Assembly: GCA_019752235.1 (NCBI GenBank)
Contig: JAIEMI010000026.1
Span: 1-56,684 of the forward strand
DNA length: 56,684 nucleotides
Reading direction: 5' to 3'
From: Rhodospirillaceae bacterium
Lineage (GTDB): Bacteria; Pseudomonadota; Alphaproteobacteria; Rhodospirillales; Rhodospirillaceae
A model generated the notes under the pieces. It was not told the origin of the DNA. It worked only from the letters and a program-made list of their open reading frames with translations, and searched no databases. Numbering within the stretch: position 1 is the stretch's first letter; each line of letters opens with the position of its first letter. Below are positions 1-7,650 of the stretch, one piece after another. Made by a program: the position numbers and the translations under genes.

Positions 1-327
1 GCGGTGCGGCACGGGTGATACCATGCGCCCCCCCGCGCGCGCCGCCCACTCTAAGGCCGCGCGGCCCGCGCGGGCCAAACCGTTCACGCTGATATCGGAG
101 GTGGCGGCATAACCGAGGCCGGTGCCCGACTGGACCGTGACCATAACCCCGAGATCGTCGGAGAGATGGACGGGATCGGGGACGCCGCGCGTCACGGCGA
201 GGGATTCGTTTTTGCCGTGCATCACCCGCACGGACCAGGCATCGCAGGGCGGCGCGAGGGAAGCAAAACGGGTGGCGATGTCGGCAGGCAGGCTCATCCC
301 CATGACTTGCCGTAGGCGGAGCACCAT
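1..327 (-). CDS. TldD/PmbA family protein, N-terminal part (runs off window)
   Basis: This open minus-strand frame reaches the left edge of the window, so only about 109 N-terminal residues are present. The segment with ESLAVTRGVPDP, then DDLGVMVTVQ and LGYAATSDIS, followed by a helix rich in Ala and Arg, has the pattern of the N-terminal domain of TldD/PmbA proteins, which form metalloprotease-like complexes that process modified peptides or proteins. The ATG at 327 is the longest start; in-frame ATGs at 303 and 297 are alternatives and none has a clear ribosome site. It is divergent from mnmC with about 46 bases between them. The metal-binding C-terminal half lies outside the window, so activity cannot be judged. 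Confidence 0.6.
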   Translation of the reverse strand, partial: MVLRLRQVMGMSLPADIATRFASLAPPCDAWSVRVMHGKNESLAVTRGVPDPVHLSDDLGVMVTVQSGTGLGYAATSDISVNGLARAGRAALEWAARAGGRMVSPVPHR

Positions 328-373
328 TGCAAGAGTGGCGCGCCTGACGTTGCTGTTATGATACCGCCCTACC

Positions 374-2350
374 ATGACGAACACACTTCCGCAGCGACCG
401 CTCCGCGATCCGGGCCTGACATGGCGGTCCGGGCGCACGCCGTTCGCTTCGGCTTTTGGCGACGTCTACTTCAGCTGTGACGGCGGGCTGGATGAAACGC
501 GCCACGTTTTCCTCAACGGCTGCGGGTTGCCCGAGGCCTGGACCAACCGCCCGGCCTTTACGATCGGCGAACTGGGATTCGGCACGGGCCGGAACTTCCT
601 GGCGGCGTGGGCGCTGTGGCGTCGCGCGGCACCCCAAGGTGCGCGGCTGCACTATATAGCGGTGGAGGGCTGTCCCCTTACCCGCGCCGAGGTGGCCGAA
701 TGTCTTGCGCCCTTGTCCGAGTTGCAGGATCTGGCGCGCGAACTCCTGCGCATTTATCCGGAGCCGCAGCCGGGTTTTCACCGGCTGTTTCCGGCACCCG
801 ATGTGCATCTCACGTTGCTATACGGCGAAGCCGCGCTAGCGCTCGGACAATTGGAAGCGGGCGTCGACGCCTGGTTTCTGGACGGATTTTCGCCCGACAA
901 GAATCCCGCCATGTGGAGCGGCGAAGTATTCGCCGAGATCGCGCGCCTCTCGCGGCCCGGCGCACGGCTTGCGACCTACAGCGCCGCGAGCGGCGTGCGG
1001 CGGGGTTTGGATGCAGCCGGTTTCGATGTCGAGAAGAGTGTGGGCTTTGGCCATAAGCGTGAGATGTTGCGGGGACGTTTTCGCGGCGTTGAAAAACCTA
1101 AACCCGCGCTGCAACCGTGGTTCGCACACGCGGCGCACATAAGTCCGGGCCACGCGGCCATTGTCGGCGGCGGTATCGCAGGGACAAGCGTCGCGGCGGC
1201 CTTGCAACGGCGCGGCTGGCGCACAACCATTATCGACCGGCGCAATGCGTTGGCCGGCGAAGCATCGGGCAACCCCACCGGCGTATTGATGCCGCGAATG
1301 ACCGCCGCGCCCAACCTCGACGGGCGATTTTACGCCGCAGCCTGGCGGTTTGGTTTACAAACCGTTGAGGAGCTCGGCGCGCGCGGCTTTTCCATGCAGC
1401 GCGGCTTGCTGCAGCTGGCGACCGATGAGGCGGAGGCCGCGCGTCACGCGGCGATCATTGCCGCCGCGCCGCTGCCGGGCGCCTTGCTGTCGCGTGTCGA
1501 TGCGAAAGCCGCTTCGGATATCGCGGGCTGCAATTTGCCCTTTGGGGCTTTGCATTTTCCGCACGGCGGCTGGCTGGAGCCGGACCAGTTTTGCCAAGCG
1601 CTGGCGCAAGAGTCGCGGACCGCCTTGGACGTAGACGTGGGCGGGCTTGAACATACGGGCGGCCGATGGCGTGTGCGGGATCGCGCGGGGAACATGTGCA
1701 TGGCCGCGGACATCGTGATTTTGGCCAACGGCTTTGGCGCGACGACCTTGCCGCAAACGCAATGGATATCCTTACAAGTTCGGCGCGGACAGATCACCCT
1801 GGCGCCGCCCACGCCGTCTAGTGCCGCGTTGCGCAGTGTCCTGACTTACGGCGGGTATATAACGCCCGCGCACAACGGCGTTCACAGCATCGGGGCGACG
1901 TTCGATTGGGTGAACACCGACACGCTGGATCAGAAGCCGTCGGTGCATGAGGAGGATCACGCCCGCAATCTCGCGGAGCTCGCGCGCGCGTTGCCGCACC
2001 TGGCGCCGGGCGGCGACGTATCAACGCTGTCGGGCCGCGCGGGCTTGCGCTGCACGACGCTCGATCATCTCCCGCTAGCGGGGCCCGTGCCTGATTACGC
2101 CGCTTATGTGGATGACTTCGCGGAACTGCGGCACGGGCATCCCTGGGCGCGTTATGCCGCGGCGCGCTATCAGCCGGGCCTTTATGCGCTAACGGGTTTG
2201 GGTTCGCGGGGCCTGACCACCGCACCCTTGGCTGCGGAAGTGATCGCATCGCAGATTGCCGGTGAACCCTGGCCCTTGGAGCGCGATTTGGTGACGGCGC
2301 TGCATCCCGGGAGATTTTTGGTGCGCGCATTAAAACGCCGCGACGCTTGA
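374..2350 (+). CDS. mnmC: Bifunctional tRNA 5-methylaminomethyl-2-thiouridine enzyme MnmC
   Basis: MnmC finishes the mnm5s2U34 wobble modification of tRNAs: an FAD domain removes the carboxymethyl group and a SAM domain methylates the amine. The 658-residue length matches the fused form. The N-terminal methyltransferase half shows ELGFGTGRNFL (SAM binding) and WFLDGFSPDKNPAMW (DUF752 signature with the catalytic Asp). From about residue 260 comes the DAO-type oxidase with the dinucleotide motif IVGGGIAGTS and a C-terminal segment ALTGLGSRGLTTAPLAAE that closes the FAD site. Both halves look intact. The start ATG has no strong ribosome site. It is the last gene before a long non-coding stretch. 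Confidence 0.93.
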   Translation: MTNTLPQRPLRDPGLTWRSGRTPFASAFGDVYFSCDGGLDETRHVFLNGCGLPEAWTNRPAFTIGELGFGTGRNFLAAWALWRRAAPQGARLHYIAVEGCPLTRAEVAECLAPLSELQDLARELLRIYPEPQPGFHRLFPAPDVHLTLLYGEAALALGQLEAGVDAWFLDGFSPDKNPAMWSGEVFAEIARLSRPGARLATYSAASGVRRGLDAAGFDVEKSVGFGHKREMLRGRFRGVEKPKPALQPWFAHAAHISPGHAAIVGGGIAGTSVAAALQRRGWRTTIIDRRNALAGEASGNPTGVLMPRMTAAPNLDGRFYAAAWRFGLQTVEELGARGFSMQRGLLQLATDEAEAARHAAIIAAAPLPGALLSRVDAKAASDIAGCNLPFGALHFPHGGWLEPDQFCQALAQESRTALDVDVGGLEHTGGRWRVRDRAGNMCMAADIVILANGFGATTLPQTQWISLQVRRGQITLAPPTPSSAALRSVLTYGGYITPAHNGVHSIGATFDWVNTDTLDQKPSVHEEDHARNLAELARALPHLAPGGDVSTLSGRAGLRCTTLDHLPLAGPVPDYAAYVDDFAELRHGHPWARYAAARYQPGLYALTGLGSRGLTTAPLAAEVIASQIAGEPWPLERDLVTALHPGRFLVRALKRRDA

Positions 2351-2368
2351 GCGCGCCACGGCGATGGT

Positions 2369-2606
2369 GGGAAGAAACTGAGGTCAGGACCGAAGTTCGG
2401 GGTCCATCACGCTTGACGGGCGGGTTAGAGATGGGTCGGAAATCGACCCTGACCTTAGTTTCCCGAAACCTAGAGGAGGAAAAGTCTTCTCCCGCCCGCT
2501 ACTGGGTGCCGCCTGTCGGAGGACTCGCCCGAGCTGGGCGGGAGAAGACGAAGGGCCTTGGAATCACCGGGGTAGGATTTGACTCGTGGACAGTGACGAC
2601 AAGGCC
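2369..2606. ncRNA. Candidate structured RNA region (three strong helices)
   Basis: The 432-base gap between mnmC and the DUF6502 gene holds no convincing gene. It contains three consecutive long helices: 2374-2388 with 2448-2462 (15 pairs including one G-U), 2484-2497 with 2536-2549 (14 perfect pairs, arm GTCTTCTCCCGCCC), and 2554-2560 with 2600-2606 (GGCCTTG/CAAGGCC). Small hairpins such as GGGTCG/CGACCC (2433-2449) sit inside the first. I do not recognise tmRNA, RNase P RNA, SRP RNA or a known riboswitch. The strand is undetermined because inverted repeats fold on both; it could also be a mobile repeat rather than an RNA gene. Confidence 0.35.
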
Positions 2607-2680
2607 GGCTCACAGAGGTATTTCCTGAACACGGTCTCGAGGTTGGCATGTGCCTATTAGGTTGCTACGCTCCTTCATAA

Positions 2681-2761
2681 GTGGGAAAAATTCCCACTGA
2701 CCACTATAACTTACTTGGCACCCCCCCGCCTTGTCAACAAAAAAGTGGGAAAAATTCCCAC
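2681..2761 (+). promoter_or_regulatory. Twin palindromic operator upstream of the DUF6502 gene
   Basis: The 17-base near-palindrome GTGGGAAAAATTCCCAC occurs twice, at 2681-2697 and 2745-2761, identical in every base. The repeats start 64 bp apart, close to six helical turns, so bound proteins would lie on the same face. The second copy ends 21 bases before the ATG at 2783. A CATAAT hexamer at 2769-2774 could be a -10 box, which would make a nearly leaderless message. Autoregulation by the DUF6502 product is an inference. Confidence 0.6.
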
Positions 2762-2782
2762 ATTGCGGCATAATCAACTCGC

Positions 2783-3655
2783 ATGCCTGAAAAAGACACC
2801 ATCTCCACGACACCCAAGCCGTTGGTTTCAGCCGTAAAGCGACTGCTGCGGCCTGTCGTGCGCTTGTTGATTTCCAAGGGCATGGGCCTGCCGGCGCTGA
2901 CCGAAGTGCTGAAAGAGGTCTATGTCGATGTGGCGTTGAGGGAGTTTCCCACGCGGGGAAAAAAGCAAACCGACAGCAGCATCAGCATCCTGACCGGCGT
3001 GCATCGCAAGGATGTGAAACGACTCCGCACTAAAAAGGATCGCGGCCCTCAAGCGCCGCGCAGCGTCAGCATCGGCGCGCAATTGGTGGCGCGCTGGGTC
3101 GGATCCCGAGAAACCACGGACAAAAAAGGCAGGCCGTTGCCCTTGCCGCGCCAGGCCGAGTCGGCAGGCGGACCTTCCTTCGATGCGCTGGTGGCCGGAG
3201 TCTCCACGGATGTGCGGCCGCGCGCGGTTTTAGATGAGTGGTTGCGCCTGGGAATCGCGCATCTCGACGCGGACGAGCGAGTCGTTTTGAATCAGCTCGC
3301 CTTCGTGCCGCAAAAGGGCTTTGAGGAAAAAGCCTTTTACCTCGGCCGTAATATTCACGACCATGTCGCCGCCGCCGCACACAACCTTCTGGGTGAAGGC
3401 AACCCGCAACTCGAGCGAAGCGTTCATTACAGCGGGCTGACATCGGAGTCGGCCAAGGCATTGGCGGCGGCATCGGAGCGCGTTGGGATGGAAGCTTTGT
3501 TGGAGATCAACCGGTTGGCGTTGCAGTTGATTTCGCAAGATAAAGGCAACGAAAACGCGACGCGCCGGATCAACTTTGGGCTATATTTCTATAAGGGCGC
3601 CGCCACTACCAGTAGCTTACAGATCGAGACTGAATCAGAAGATTCGGAAACTTAA
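2783..3655 (+). CDS. DUF6502 family protein
   Basis: The 290-residue protein resembles the DUF6502 family, whose function is not established. Its N-terminal third (LLRPVVRLLISKGMGLPALTEVLKEVY, given here only by residues 21 to 47) is helical and is followed by SSISILTGVHRKDVKRL, which looks like a helix-turn-helix: a turn at TGVHRKDV as in DNA-binding proteins. The middle holds a basic linker; the C-terminal half is predicted helical with no catalytic motif I recognise. Two identical palindromes lie directly upstream, consistent with a DNA-binding, self-regulating protein. A DUF5666 lipoprotein gene follows 34 bases downstream on the same strand and is probably cotranscribed. Confidence 0.7.
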   Translation: MPEKDTISTTPKPLVSAVKRLLRPVVRLLISKGMGLPALTEVLKEVYVDVALREFPTRGKKQTDSSISILTGVHRKDVKRLRTKKDRGPQAPRSVSIGAQLVARWVGSRETTDKKGRPLPLPRQAESAGGPSFDALVAGVSTDVRPRAVLDEWLRLGIAHLDADERVVLNQLAFVPQKGFEEKAFYLGRNIHDHVAAAAHNLLGEGNPQLERSVHYSGLTSESAKALAAASERVGMEALLEINRLALQLISQDKGNENATRRINFGLYFYKGAATTSSLQIETESEDSET

Positions 3656-3689
3656 GGGTTGTTAAACTACAGCCAGTAGTTTGGGGACT

Positions 3690-4877
3690 ATGCGCAGGGG
3701 TTTCAAAGATCGGCTGAACGGAGCGTTGCTGCGCGGTTGCGCGGCTTCGGTCTTGCTGTGCCTGGTAGCCGCCTGCGCGAGTGTACCGCAGACCACGCAA
3801 ATGGCTGCCGCCGATTCCAAGAAGAACGGCGACGGCATCGGCGGCACCGGCATTCAGACCGCGACGATAAAGACGCGCGGCGGCGACGGCATCGGCGGCA
3901 CCGGCGTGCGCGGCACCATCACCGGCTTCGGTTCGATCCTGGTCAACGGTTTGAAGCTCGATTTCGATCACACCACCACGGTCGAGATCGACGGCAAGCC
4001 CGCGTCGCTGGAAGCTCTGAAGATCGGTCAGATCGTCCAAGGTGTTGCGCGCACCAAAGACGGTAAATTGAATCTCGCCACCGTCGAGATCCAACATGCC
4101 GTCACCGGACCCATTTCCGCGATCGATCTCGCCACCGAAACATTGACGGTGCTGGGCCAGAAAGTGCGCCTCAACCTCGCCGGCGATAAAGCAGCCATGG
4201 CGGCCTTCAAGACCCTGAAGGCCGGCGACATGGTCGATGTTTCGGGCCTGCGGCAGGCGGACGGCACCATCATCGCCACGCGCGTCGATCAGAAATCCGA
4301 TGCCGACCGCATGATCGTGCGCGGCATCGTATCCGCCGTCACGCCGACCGGCGTCCGCGTGGGCGCTTTCGATATACCGCTGACCGGCGATGCCGCGCCG
4401 CCTCTGAAAGCCGGCGACCGCATCACCGCCGCGGGCCGCATGATCAACGGTAAGTTCACGACGGATACCATCGCCGGCGAAGCGCCCCTGCCCTTCGACA
4501 ACGACGTGGTACACATGTCGCTGGAAGGTTATGCGCCGAAGGCCGCCGGTACGCCGGGCCCGCTGTCCATCGACGGCGTCGAAGTCAGCGGCGCGGCCTT
4601 GCCGCCGGGCACCCAGGTCAATGCGCGCGTTGTGGTGACGGGCCGCATTTCCGGTCCCGCCGGCATGGTCGCCACCGGGATCGAAAGCGTACGCACTGTG
4701 GTGACGATCAATGCAGCCCGCGGCAGCGCGCGTCCCGCCGCCGTGCGCCCAGATAATGTACGCCCCGAACGCGTTGCGCCGCGTCCGGACTTCGACCGCC
4801 CGCAAGTCACCCGTCCCGACACACCGTCGGCGGTACGTCCGGCCATCGAGAAGCCGCAGGGCGTGCCGATGGTGTAA
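3690..4877 (+). CDS. DUF5666-domain lipoprotein
   Basis: The N-terminus has a basic start, a hydrophobic stretch and the lipobox-like LVAAC, so the product is probably an exported lipoprotein. After the Cys come two copies of GDGIGGTG and then repeated beta-rich units of the form RGTITGFGSILVNG, typical of DUF5666, at about residues 70, 140 and 215. The C-terminal 60 residues are rich in Arg and Pro with repeated RPD/VRP. Function is unknown; the domain resembles OB-like beta folds. I chose the ATG at 3690, which has GGGGAC six bases upstream, over the TTG at 3681. The gene follows the DUF6502 gene and converges with the MFS gene at 4893. Confidence 0.72.
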   Translation: MRRGFKDRLNGALLRGCAASVLLCLVAACASVPQTTQMAAADSKKNGDGIGGTGIQTATIKTRGGDGIGGTGVRGTITGFGSILVNGLKLDFDHTTTVEIDGKPASLEALKIGQIVQGVARTKDGKLNLATVEIQHAVTGPISAIDLATETLTVLGQKVRLNLAGDKAAMAAFKTLKAGDMVDVSGLRQADGTIIATRVDQKSDADRMIVRGIVSAVTPTGVRVGAFDIPLTGDAAPPLKAGDRITAAGRMINGKFTTDTIAGEAPLPFDNDVVHMSLEGYAPKAAGTPGPLSIDGVEVSGAALPPGTQVNARVVVTGRISGPAGMVATGIESVRTVVTINAARGSARPAAVRPDNVRPERVAPRPDFDRPQVTRPDTPSAVRPAIEKPQGVPMV

Positions 4878-4892
4878 GGCGCCAAAAGCGTC

Positions 4893-6110
4893 TTAAGCCG
4901 CCGTTGCTTCTTTAGTCGTTGGTTTTGGAATCTCTTTTTTTGTGACCCGCGGCATGAACGCCGCCAGCACCGCGCCGAGCACCGCGACGCCCGCCGACAC
5001 CAGCAGCGCCGCCGTGAAGGACTTTTCGGCGAGATAGCCCGCGACCAGCGGCCCTATCACCATGCCGAAATCCGCCGACATCTGATAGACCGCAACAACC
5101 GTGCCGCCGCTGCCCCCGCCGGTGATGTCGCCCACCGCCGCCGAAGACGCCGTGGTGCACAGCGCCGCGCCGACGCCCATGACCGCCATACAGATGAGAT
5201 AGGAAACGAGGCTGGGTGACAGCCACAACAGGATCAGACTGAGGGCCAGCAGAAGTTCGCCGACGATCAAGGGCGAGCGGCGGCCCCAGACGTCGGTCAG
5301 CCTGCCGGCGTAAGGCAGGATGACCACCTGCAGGAGCGCGCAGATGGCAAGCCCCGCGCCGATCCATTTTGGCCCTTCGTGAAGTTCGGTCAGCAGCATC
5401 ATGGGCAAGACCGAAGCGCGCATCCCGTAGACGATCCAGCCCAACGCCACATTGGTGAACGACGCCACATGGAAAACGCCGGTGCGAAACGCGTCGATGA
5501 CGGTCAGCGCCGGCGCCCCGCCGGCGCGCTTTTCCGCCGGTTCCCCGTGATCCTTTTCCATAACCCGCATGGCCAGGAGGCCCGTCAGCGCGACAGCCAC
5601 GCCATACAGCAGAAAAATCCAGCGCGGCGGCATGAACAGCAGCGCACCGCCCAGCGCGGGGCCCGCGACGAAACCGAGGTTCATCGCGCCCATGAACAGG
5701 CCCATGGTGCGCCCGCGCGAGTCCGGCTCCGACGCGCGTATGATCAGACTCAGCGCCGAGACGCTGAACGCCGCCGAACCGACGCCGCTGAGACCGCGAA
5801 AGATGATGAGCTGCGTCCCGTTCTCCGACAGGCCGGAGGCGATGCTGGTGATCGCCAACAGGACCATGCCGGCGCTTAAGGTGCGGCGCTCGCCCCACCT
5901 GCCGATGAGTTTTCCGAACGGCCAAGCCGTGATCAGGCGGGTGAGCGCAAAGGCGGCGATCATGGCGCCCAACGCCGTGCTGCCGGCGTTCAGTTCGTTG
6001 GCGAAGACCGGAAGGGCCGGGGACTGCACACCGAAACCAACGGCCACAAAGAAGCTGACGAAGCTGAGGCCTTTGACCTCCGCCGACATCCCCTGAAACA
6101 TCTTAAACAC
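4893..6110 (-). CDS. MFS transporter
   Basis: The 405-residue protein has about twelve hydrophobic segments and the major facilitator motif A-like loop GKLIGRWGERRTLS after the second segment, with a related GRLTDVWGRRSPLI loop in the second half. It would be an inner-membrane secondary transporter, probably an exporter driven by the proton gradient; the substrate cannot be read from the sequence. The gene begins 30 bases after the stop of an outer-membrane barrel gene on the same strand, so the two are likely one transcript. Its C-terminal tail is charged and Thr-rich. Confidence 0.85.
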   Translation of the reverse strand: MFKMFQGMSAEVKGLSFVSFFVAVGFGVQSPALPVFANELNAGSTALGAMIAAFALTRLITAWPFGKLIGRWGERRTLSAGMVLLAITSIASGLSENGTQLIIFRGLSGVGSAAFSVSALSLIIRASEPDSRGRTMGLFMGAMNLGFVAGPALGGALLFMPPRWIFLLYGVAVALTGLLAMRVMEKDHGEPAEKRAGGAPALTVIDAFRTGVFHVASFTNVALGWIVYGMRASVLPMMLLTELHEGPKWIGAGLAICALLQVVILPYAGRLTDVWGRRSPLIVGELLLALSLILLWLSPSLVSYLICMAVMGVGAALCTTASSAAVGDITGGGSGGTVVAVYQMSADFGMVIGPLVAGYLAEKSFTAALLVSAGVAVLGAVLAAFMPRVTKKEIPKPTTKEATAA

Positions 6111-6140
6111 TGCGCCGCTCCCCGCCGGTGATGCGCTCTC

Positions 6141-6923
6141 TTAGCGCCACCGGTAGCTAAAGGAAAGACCGCCACCGCCTGCGGGACTGTTGCTCGAAAA
6201 CCCCGCGACGCCGTAGACGTTGACCGACCAGTCGTCGTTGAAGCGGTAATTGATATACGCCGTGCCTTCCTGCGGCGCGTCGGCGCGTTTAATGGCGGCG
6301 CGGCGCACGTCGTAGAAAACGCCGGTGGCGAGCCGCTCGCTCCAGCCATACTGCAAGCCGAGGGTGCCGAAAATCACATCGCGGAGCGGAAAGCCCTTGG
6401 GCTGGCCGGTGATGCGATAGCCCAGGGTGGCGAAAGGCATGAAGTCGCCCCAGGCCTTGGCGATGTCCACCTGGAACGCGCCGTCCCAGGCCCCGGTGCC
6501 CAGGCCCTTGCGGAAACTCGCGGTCGGCGCCTTCACGCGGGCGGTCACATCCACATAGAGGCCGTAATTATAAAGGCGCTCCAAAGAATACATCGCCGAG
6601 AAGTTCATATCGCCGATGCCCGACGCCGATCCCGATGCGCGCACGTTGGTCGAGCCTTCGGCGGCCCCGTCGAGCAGCAGTGCGGGCCCCGACACGCGCA
6701 GCCACGGCACCACGGCTTTCAGGGTCCAGGGGCCCTTGGCTGCCTGCAGCGTCGAGGGAATATAGAGGATCTCGGTATTTTTGGTTGCACCGTAGCTGCC
6801 GGAACTGAAATCAAAGCCGGAACTGGCCCGGTACTGCCAGAAGGCGTCGGCGAAAGAGTCCTGGGCCACCGCCGGAGTCACGGGCAACACAGCAACCGCA
6901 CTGAATAGGAAGAAGCGCTTCAT
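6141..6923 (-). CDS. Outer-membrane beta-barrel protein
   Basis: The protein starts with a signal peptide (MKRFFLFSAVAVLPVTPAVAQ, residues 1-21, cleavage after AVAQ likely) and continues with alternating aromatic and polar beta strands such as FMPFATLGYRITG and TAYINYRFNDDWSVNVYG, ending in SFSYRWR, a terminal strand typical of BAM-inserted barrels. It resembles the transporter-like family related to phenol-degradation outer-membrane proteins. A longer frame extends far upstream, but the signal peptide fixes the start at 6923, or at 6932 (three residues longer). It precedes and is probably cotranscribed with the MFS gene, suggesting transport of one substrate across both membranes; this is inference. 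Confidence 0.72.
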   Translation of the reverse strand: MKRFFLFSAVAVLPVTPAVAQDSFADAFWQYRASSGFDFSSGSYGATKNTEILYIPSTLQAAKGPWTLKAVVPWLRVSGPALLLDGAAEGSTNVRASGSASGIGDMNFSAMYSLERLYNYGLYVDVTARVKAPTASFRKGLGTGAWDGAFQVDIAKAWGDFMPFATLGYRITGQPKGFPLRDVIFGTLGLQYGWSERLATGVFYDVRRAAIKRADAPQEGTAYINYRFNDDWSVNVYGVAGFSSNSPAGGGGLSFSYRWR

Positions 6924-6954
6924 CGTCCTCATGCCCGATACACGCGCCAGTGTA

Positions 6955-6966
6955 TCAGTGCACTGA
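6955..6966. promoter_or_regulatory. Perfect 12-bp palindrome upstream of the barrel gene
   Basis: TCAGTGCACTGA is a perfect palindrome located 32 bases upstream of the barrel gene start and 23 bases from the -35 box of the brnT promoter on the other strand. It lies where a repressor of the barrel-MFS unit could bind. No regulator gene of an obvious family lies next to it. Confidence 0.35.
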
Positions 6967-6988
6967 ATCACGGCAACGACGACGGAGA

Positions 6989-7022
6989 TTGACAGAATGT
7001 ATATGTTATTGTATATACATTC
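6989..7022 (+). promoter_or_regulatory. Promoter and operator of the brnT-brnA operon
   Basis: A consensus -35 box TTGACA (6989-6994), a 17-base spacer and a -10 box TATATA (7012-7017) form a strong sigma-70 promoter. A perfect inverted repeat, GAATGTATAT (6995-7004) and ATATACATTC (7013-7022) with an 8-base spacer, fills the spacer and covers the -10 box. BrnA antitoxins repress their own promoters, so this is the expected operator. Confidence 0.75.
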
Positions 7023-7103
7023 ACGGTCCAGCACGCGGGCTCCACACCCGAACCATTTGCAACAAAGGAATGATGGAACAAGCAAAGGGCATAGGATTCG
7101 TCC

Positions 7104-7364
7104 ATGAAAGACGATTACGCGTGGGATGCTCGAAAGTGCGCGACCAATATTGCCAAACGCGGCATTGATTTCGACGACGCTATTCAGATTTTTGACGGGC
7201 CGCATTGTGAGTTTAGTTCCCCACGAAATGAAGAGGCGCGTTATGTCGCCATAGGTGAAGTTGAGGGCGTGATTGTCGCAGTGGTTTACACCCTGCGAGA
7301 CGATACCCGCCGCATCATCTCCGCGCGACGTGCGAGAAAAAATGAAGAAAGAGACTATTATTAA
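7104..7364 (+). CDS. brnT: BrnT family ribonuclease toxin
   Basis: The 86-residue protein matches BrnT (DUF497): YAWDARKCATNIAKRGIDFDDA at residues 5-26 (Asp-rich start with a Lys/Arg-His-Gly-type turn, here KRGI), then a beta sheet VIVAVVYTLRDDTRRIISARRARKNEE in the C-terminal half carrying the conserved RxISARxA-type strand. BrnT is a RelE-fold endoribonuclease that stops growth by cutting RNA. The gene overlaps brnA by 23 bases, the usual arrangement, with the toxin first. The promoter with its palindrome lies about 85 bases upstream. Confidence 0.88.
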   Translation: MKDDYAWDARKCATNIAKRGIDFDDAIQIFDGPHCEFSSPRNEEARYVAIGEVEGVIVAVVYTLRDDTRRIISARRARKNEERDYY

Positions 7365-7647
7365 GCGCTCCGCAACAAGCCGTCATAAAGGTAAGACGGA
7401 TTGGAAGCGCGTGCGCGCGTTGACCGACAGCGAGATCAAAGCTGCTGTCCGCAGCGATCCTGATGCGGAGCTGTTGACCAAAGACTTCTGGAAAAATGCG
7501 AAGGTAGTGACGCCCGAACCCAAGGTCGCCATCAGTCTCCGCATCGACCGGGACGTGCTGGAGCACTTCAAGTCCGAAGGCGGCAAATATCAGACGCGCA
7601 TGAATGCGATTTTGCGCAGCTATGTCGATCATAAAAAGCGCGCGTAA
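7342..7647 (+). CDS. brnA: BrnA family antitoxin
   Basis: The 101-residue protein starts at an ATG inside the end of brnT; a longer frame from 7273 only shadows the toxin gene. It has the DUF4415 pattern of BrnA: a DWKRVRALTDSEI segment near residue 20, a linker with DFWKNAKV, and a C-terminal ribbon-helix-helix domain beginning KVAISLRIDRDVLEHFKSEG and ending RMNAILRSYVDHK. BrnA binds BrnT and represses the operon as a complex. Being a complete pair with its promoter, the unit looks functional. It converges with the SnoaL-like gene, with only three bases between stops. Confidence 0.87.
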   Translation: MKKETIIKRSATSRHKGKTDWKRVRALTDSEIKAAVRSDPDAELLTKDFWKNAKVVTPEPKVAISLRIDRDVLEHFKSEGGKYQTRMNAILRSYVDHKKRA

Positions 7648-7650
7648 GCC

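Noticed and set aside
2369-2606. tmRNA, RNase P RNA or SRP RNA
   Set aside because: I looked for the tag frame, T-arm with CCA, and the conserved core sequences of these RNAs on both strands and did not find them.
2347-2628. 93-codon frame after mnmC
   Set aside because: It lies across the strong inverted repeats, has no ribosome site and does not resemble a protein.
3606-4805. 399-codon minus-strand frame opposite the DUF5666 gene
   Set aside because: Shadow frame of a gene with a signal peptide, a lipobox and repeated domains.
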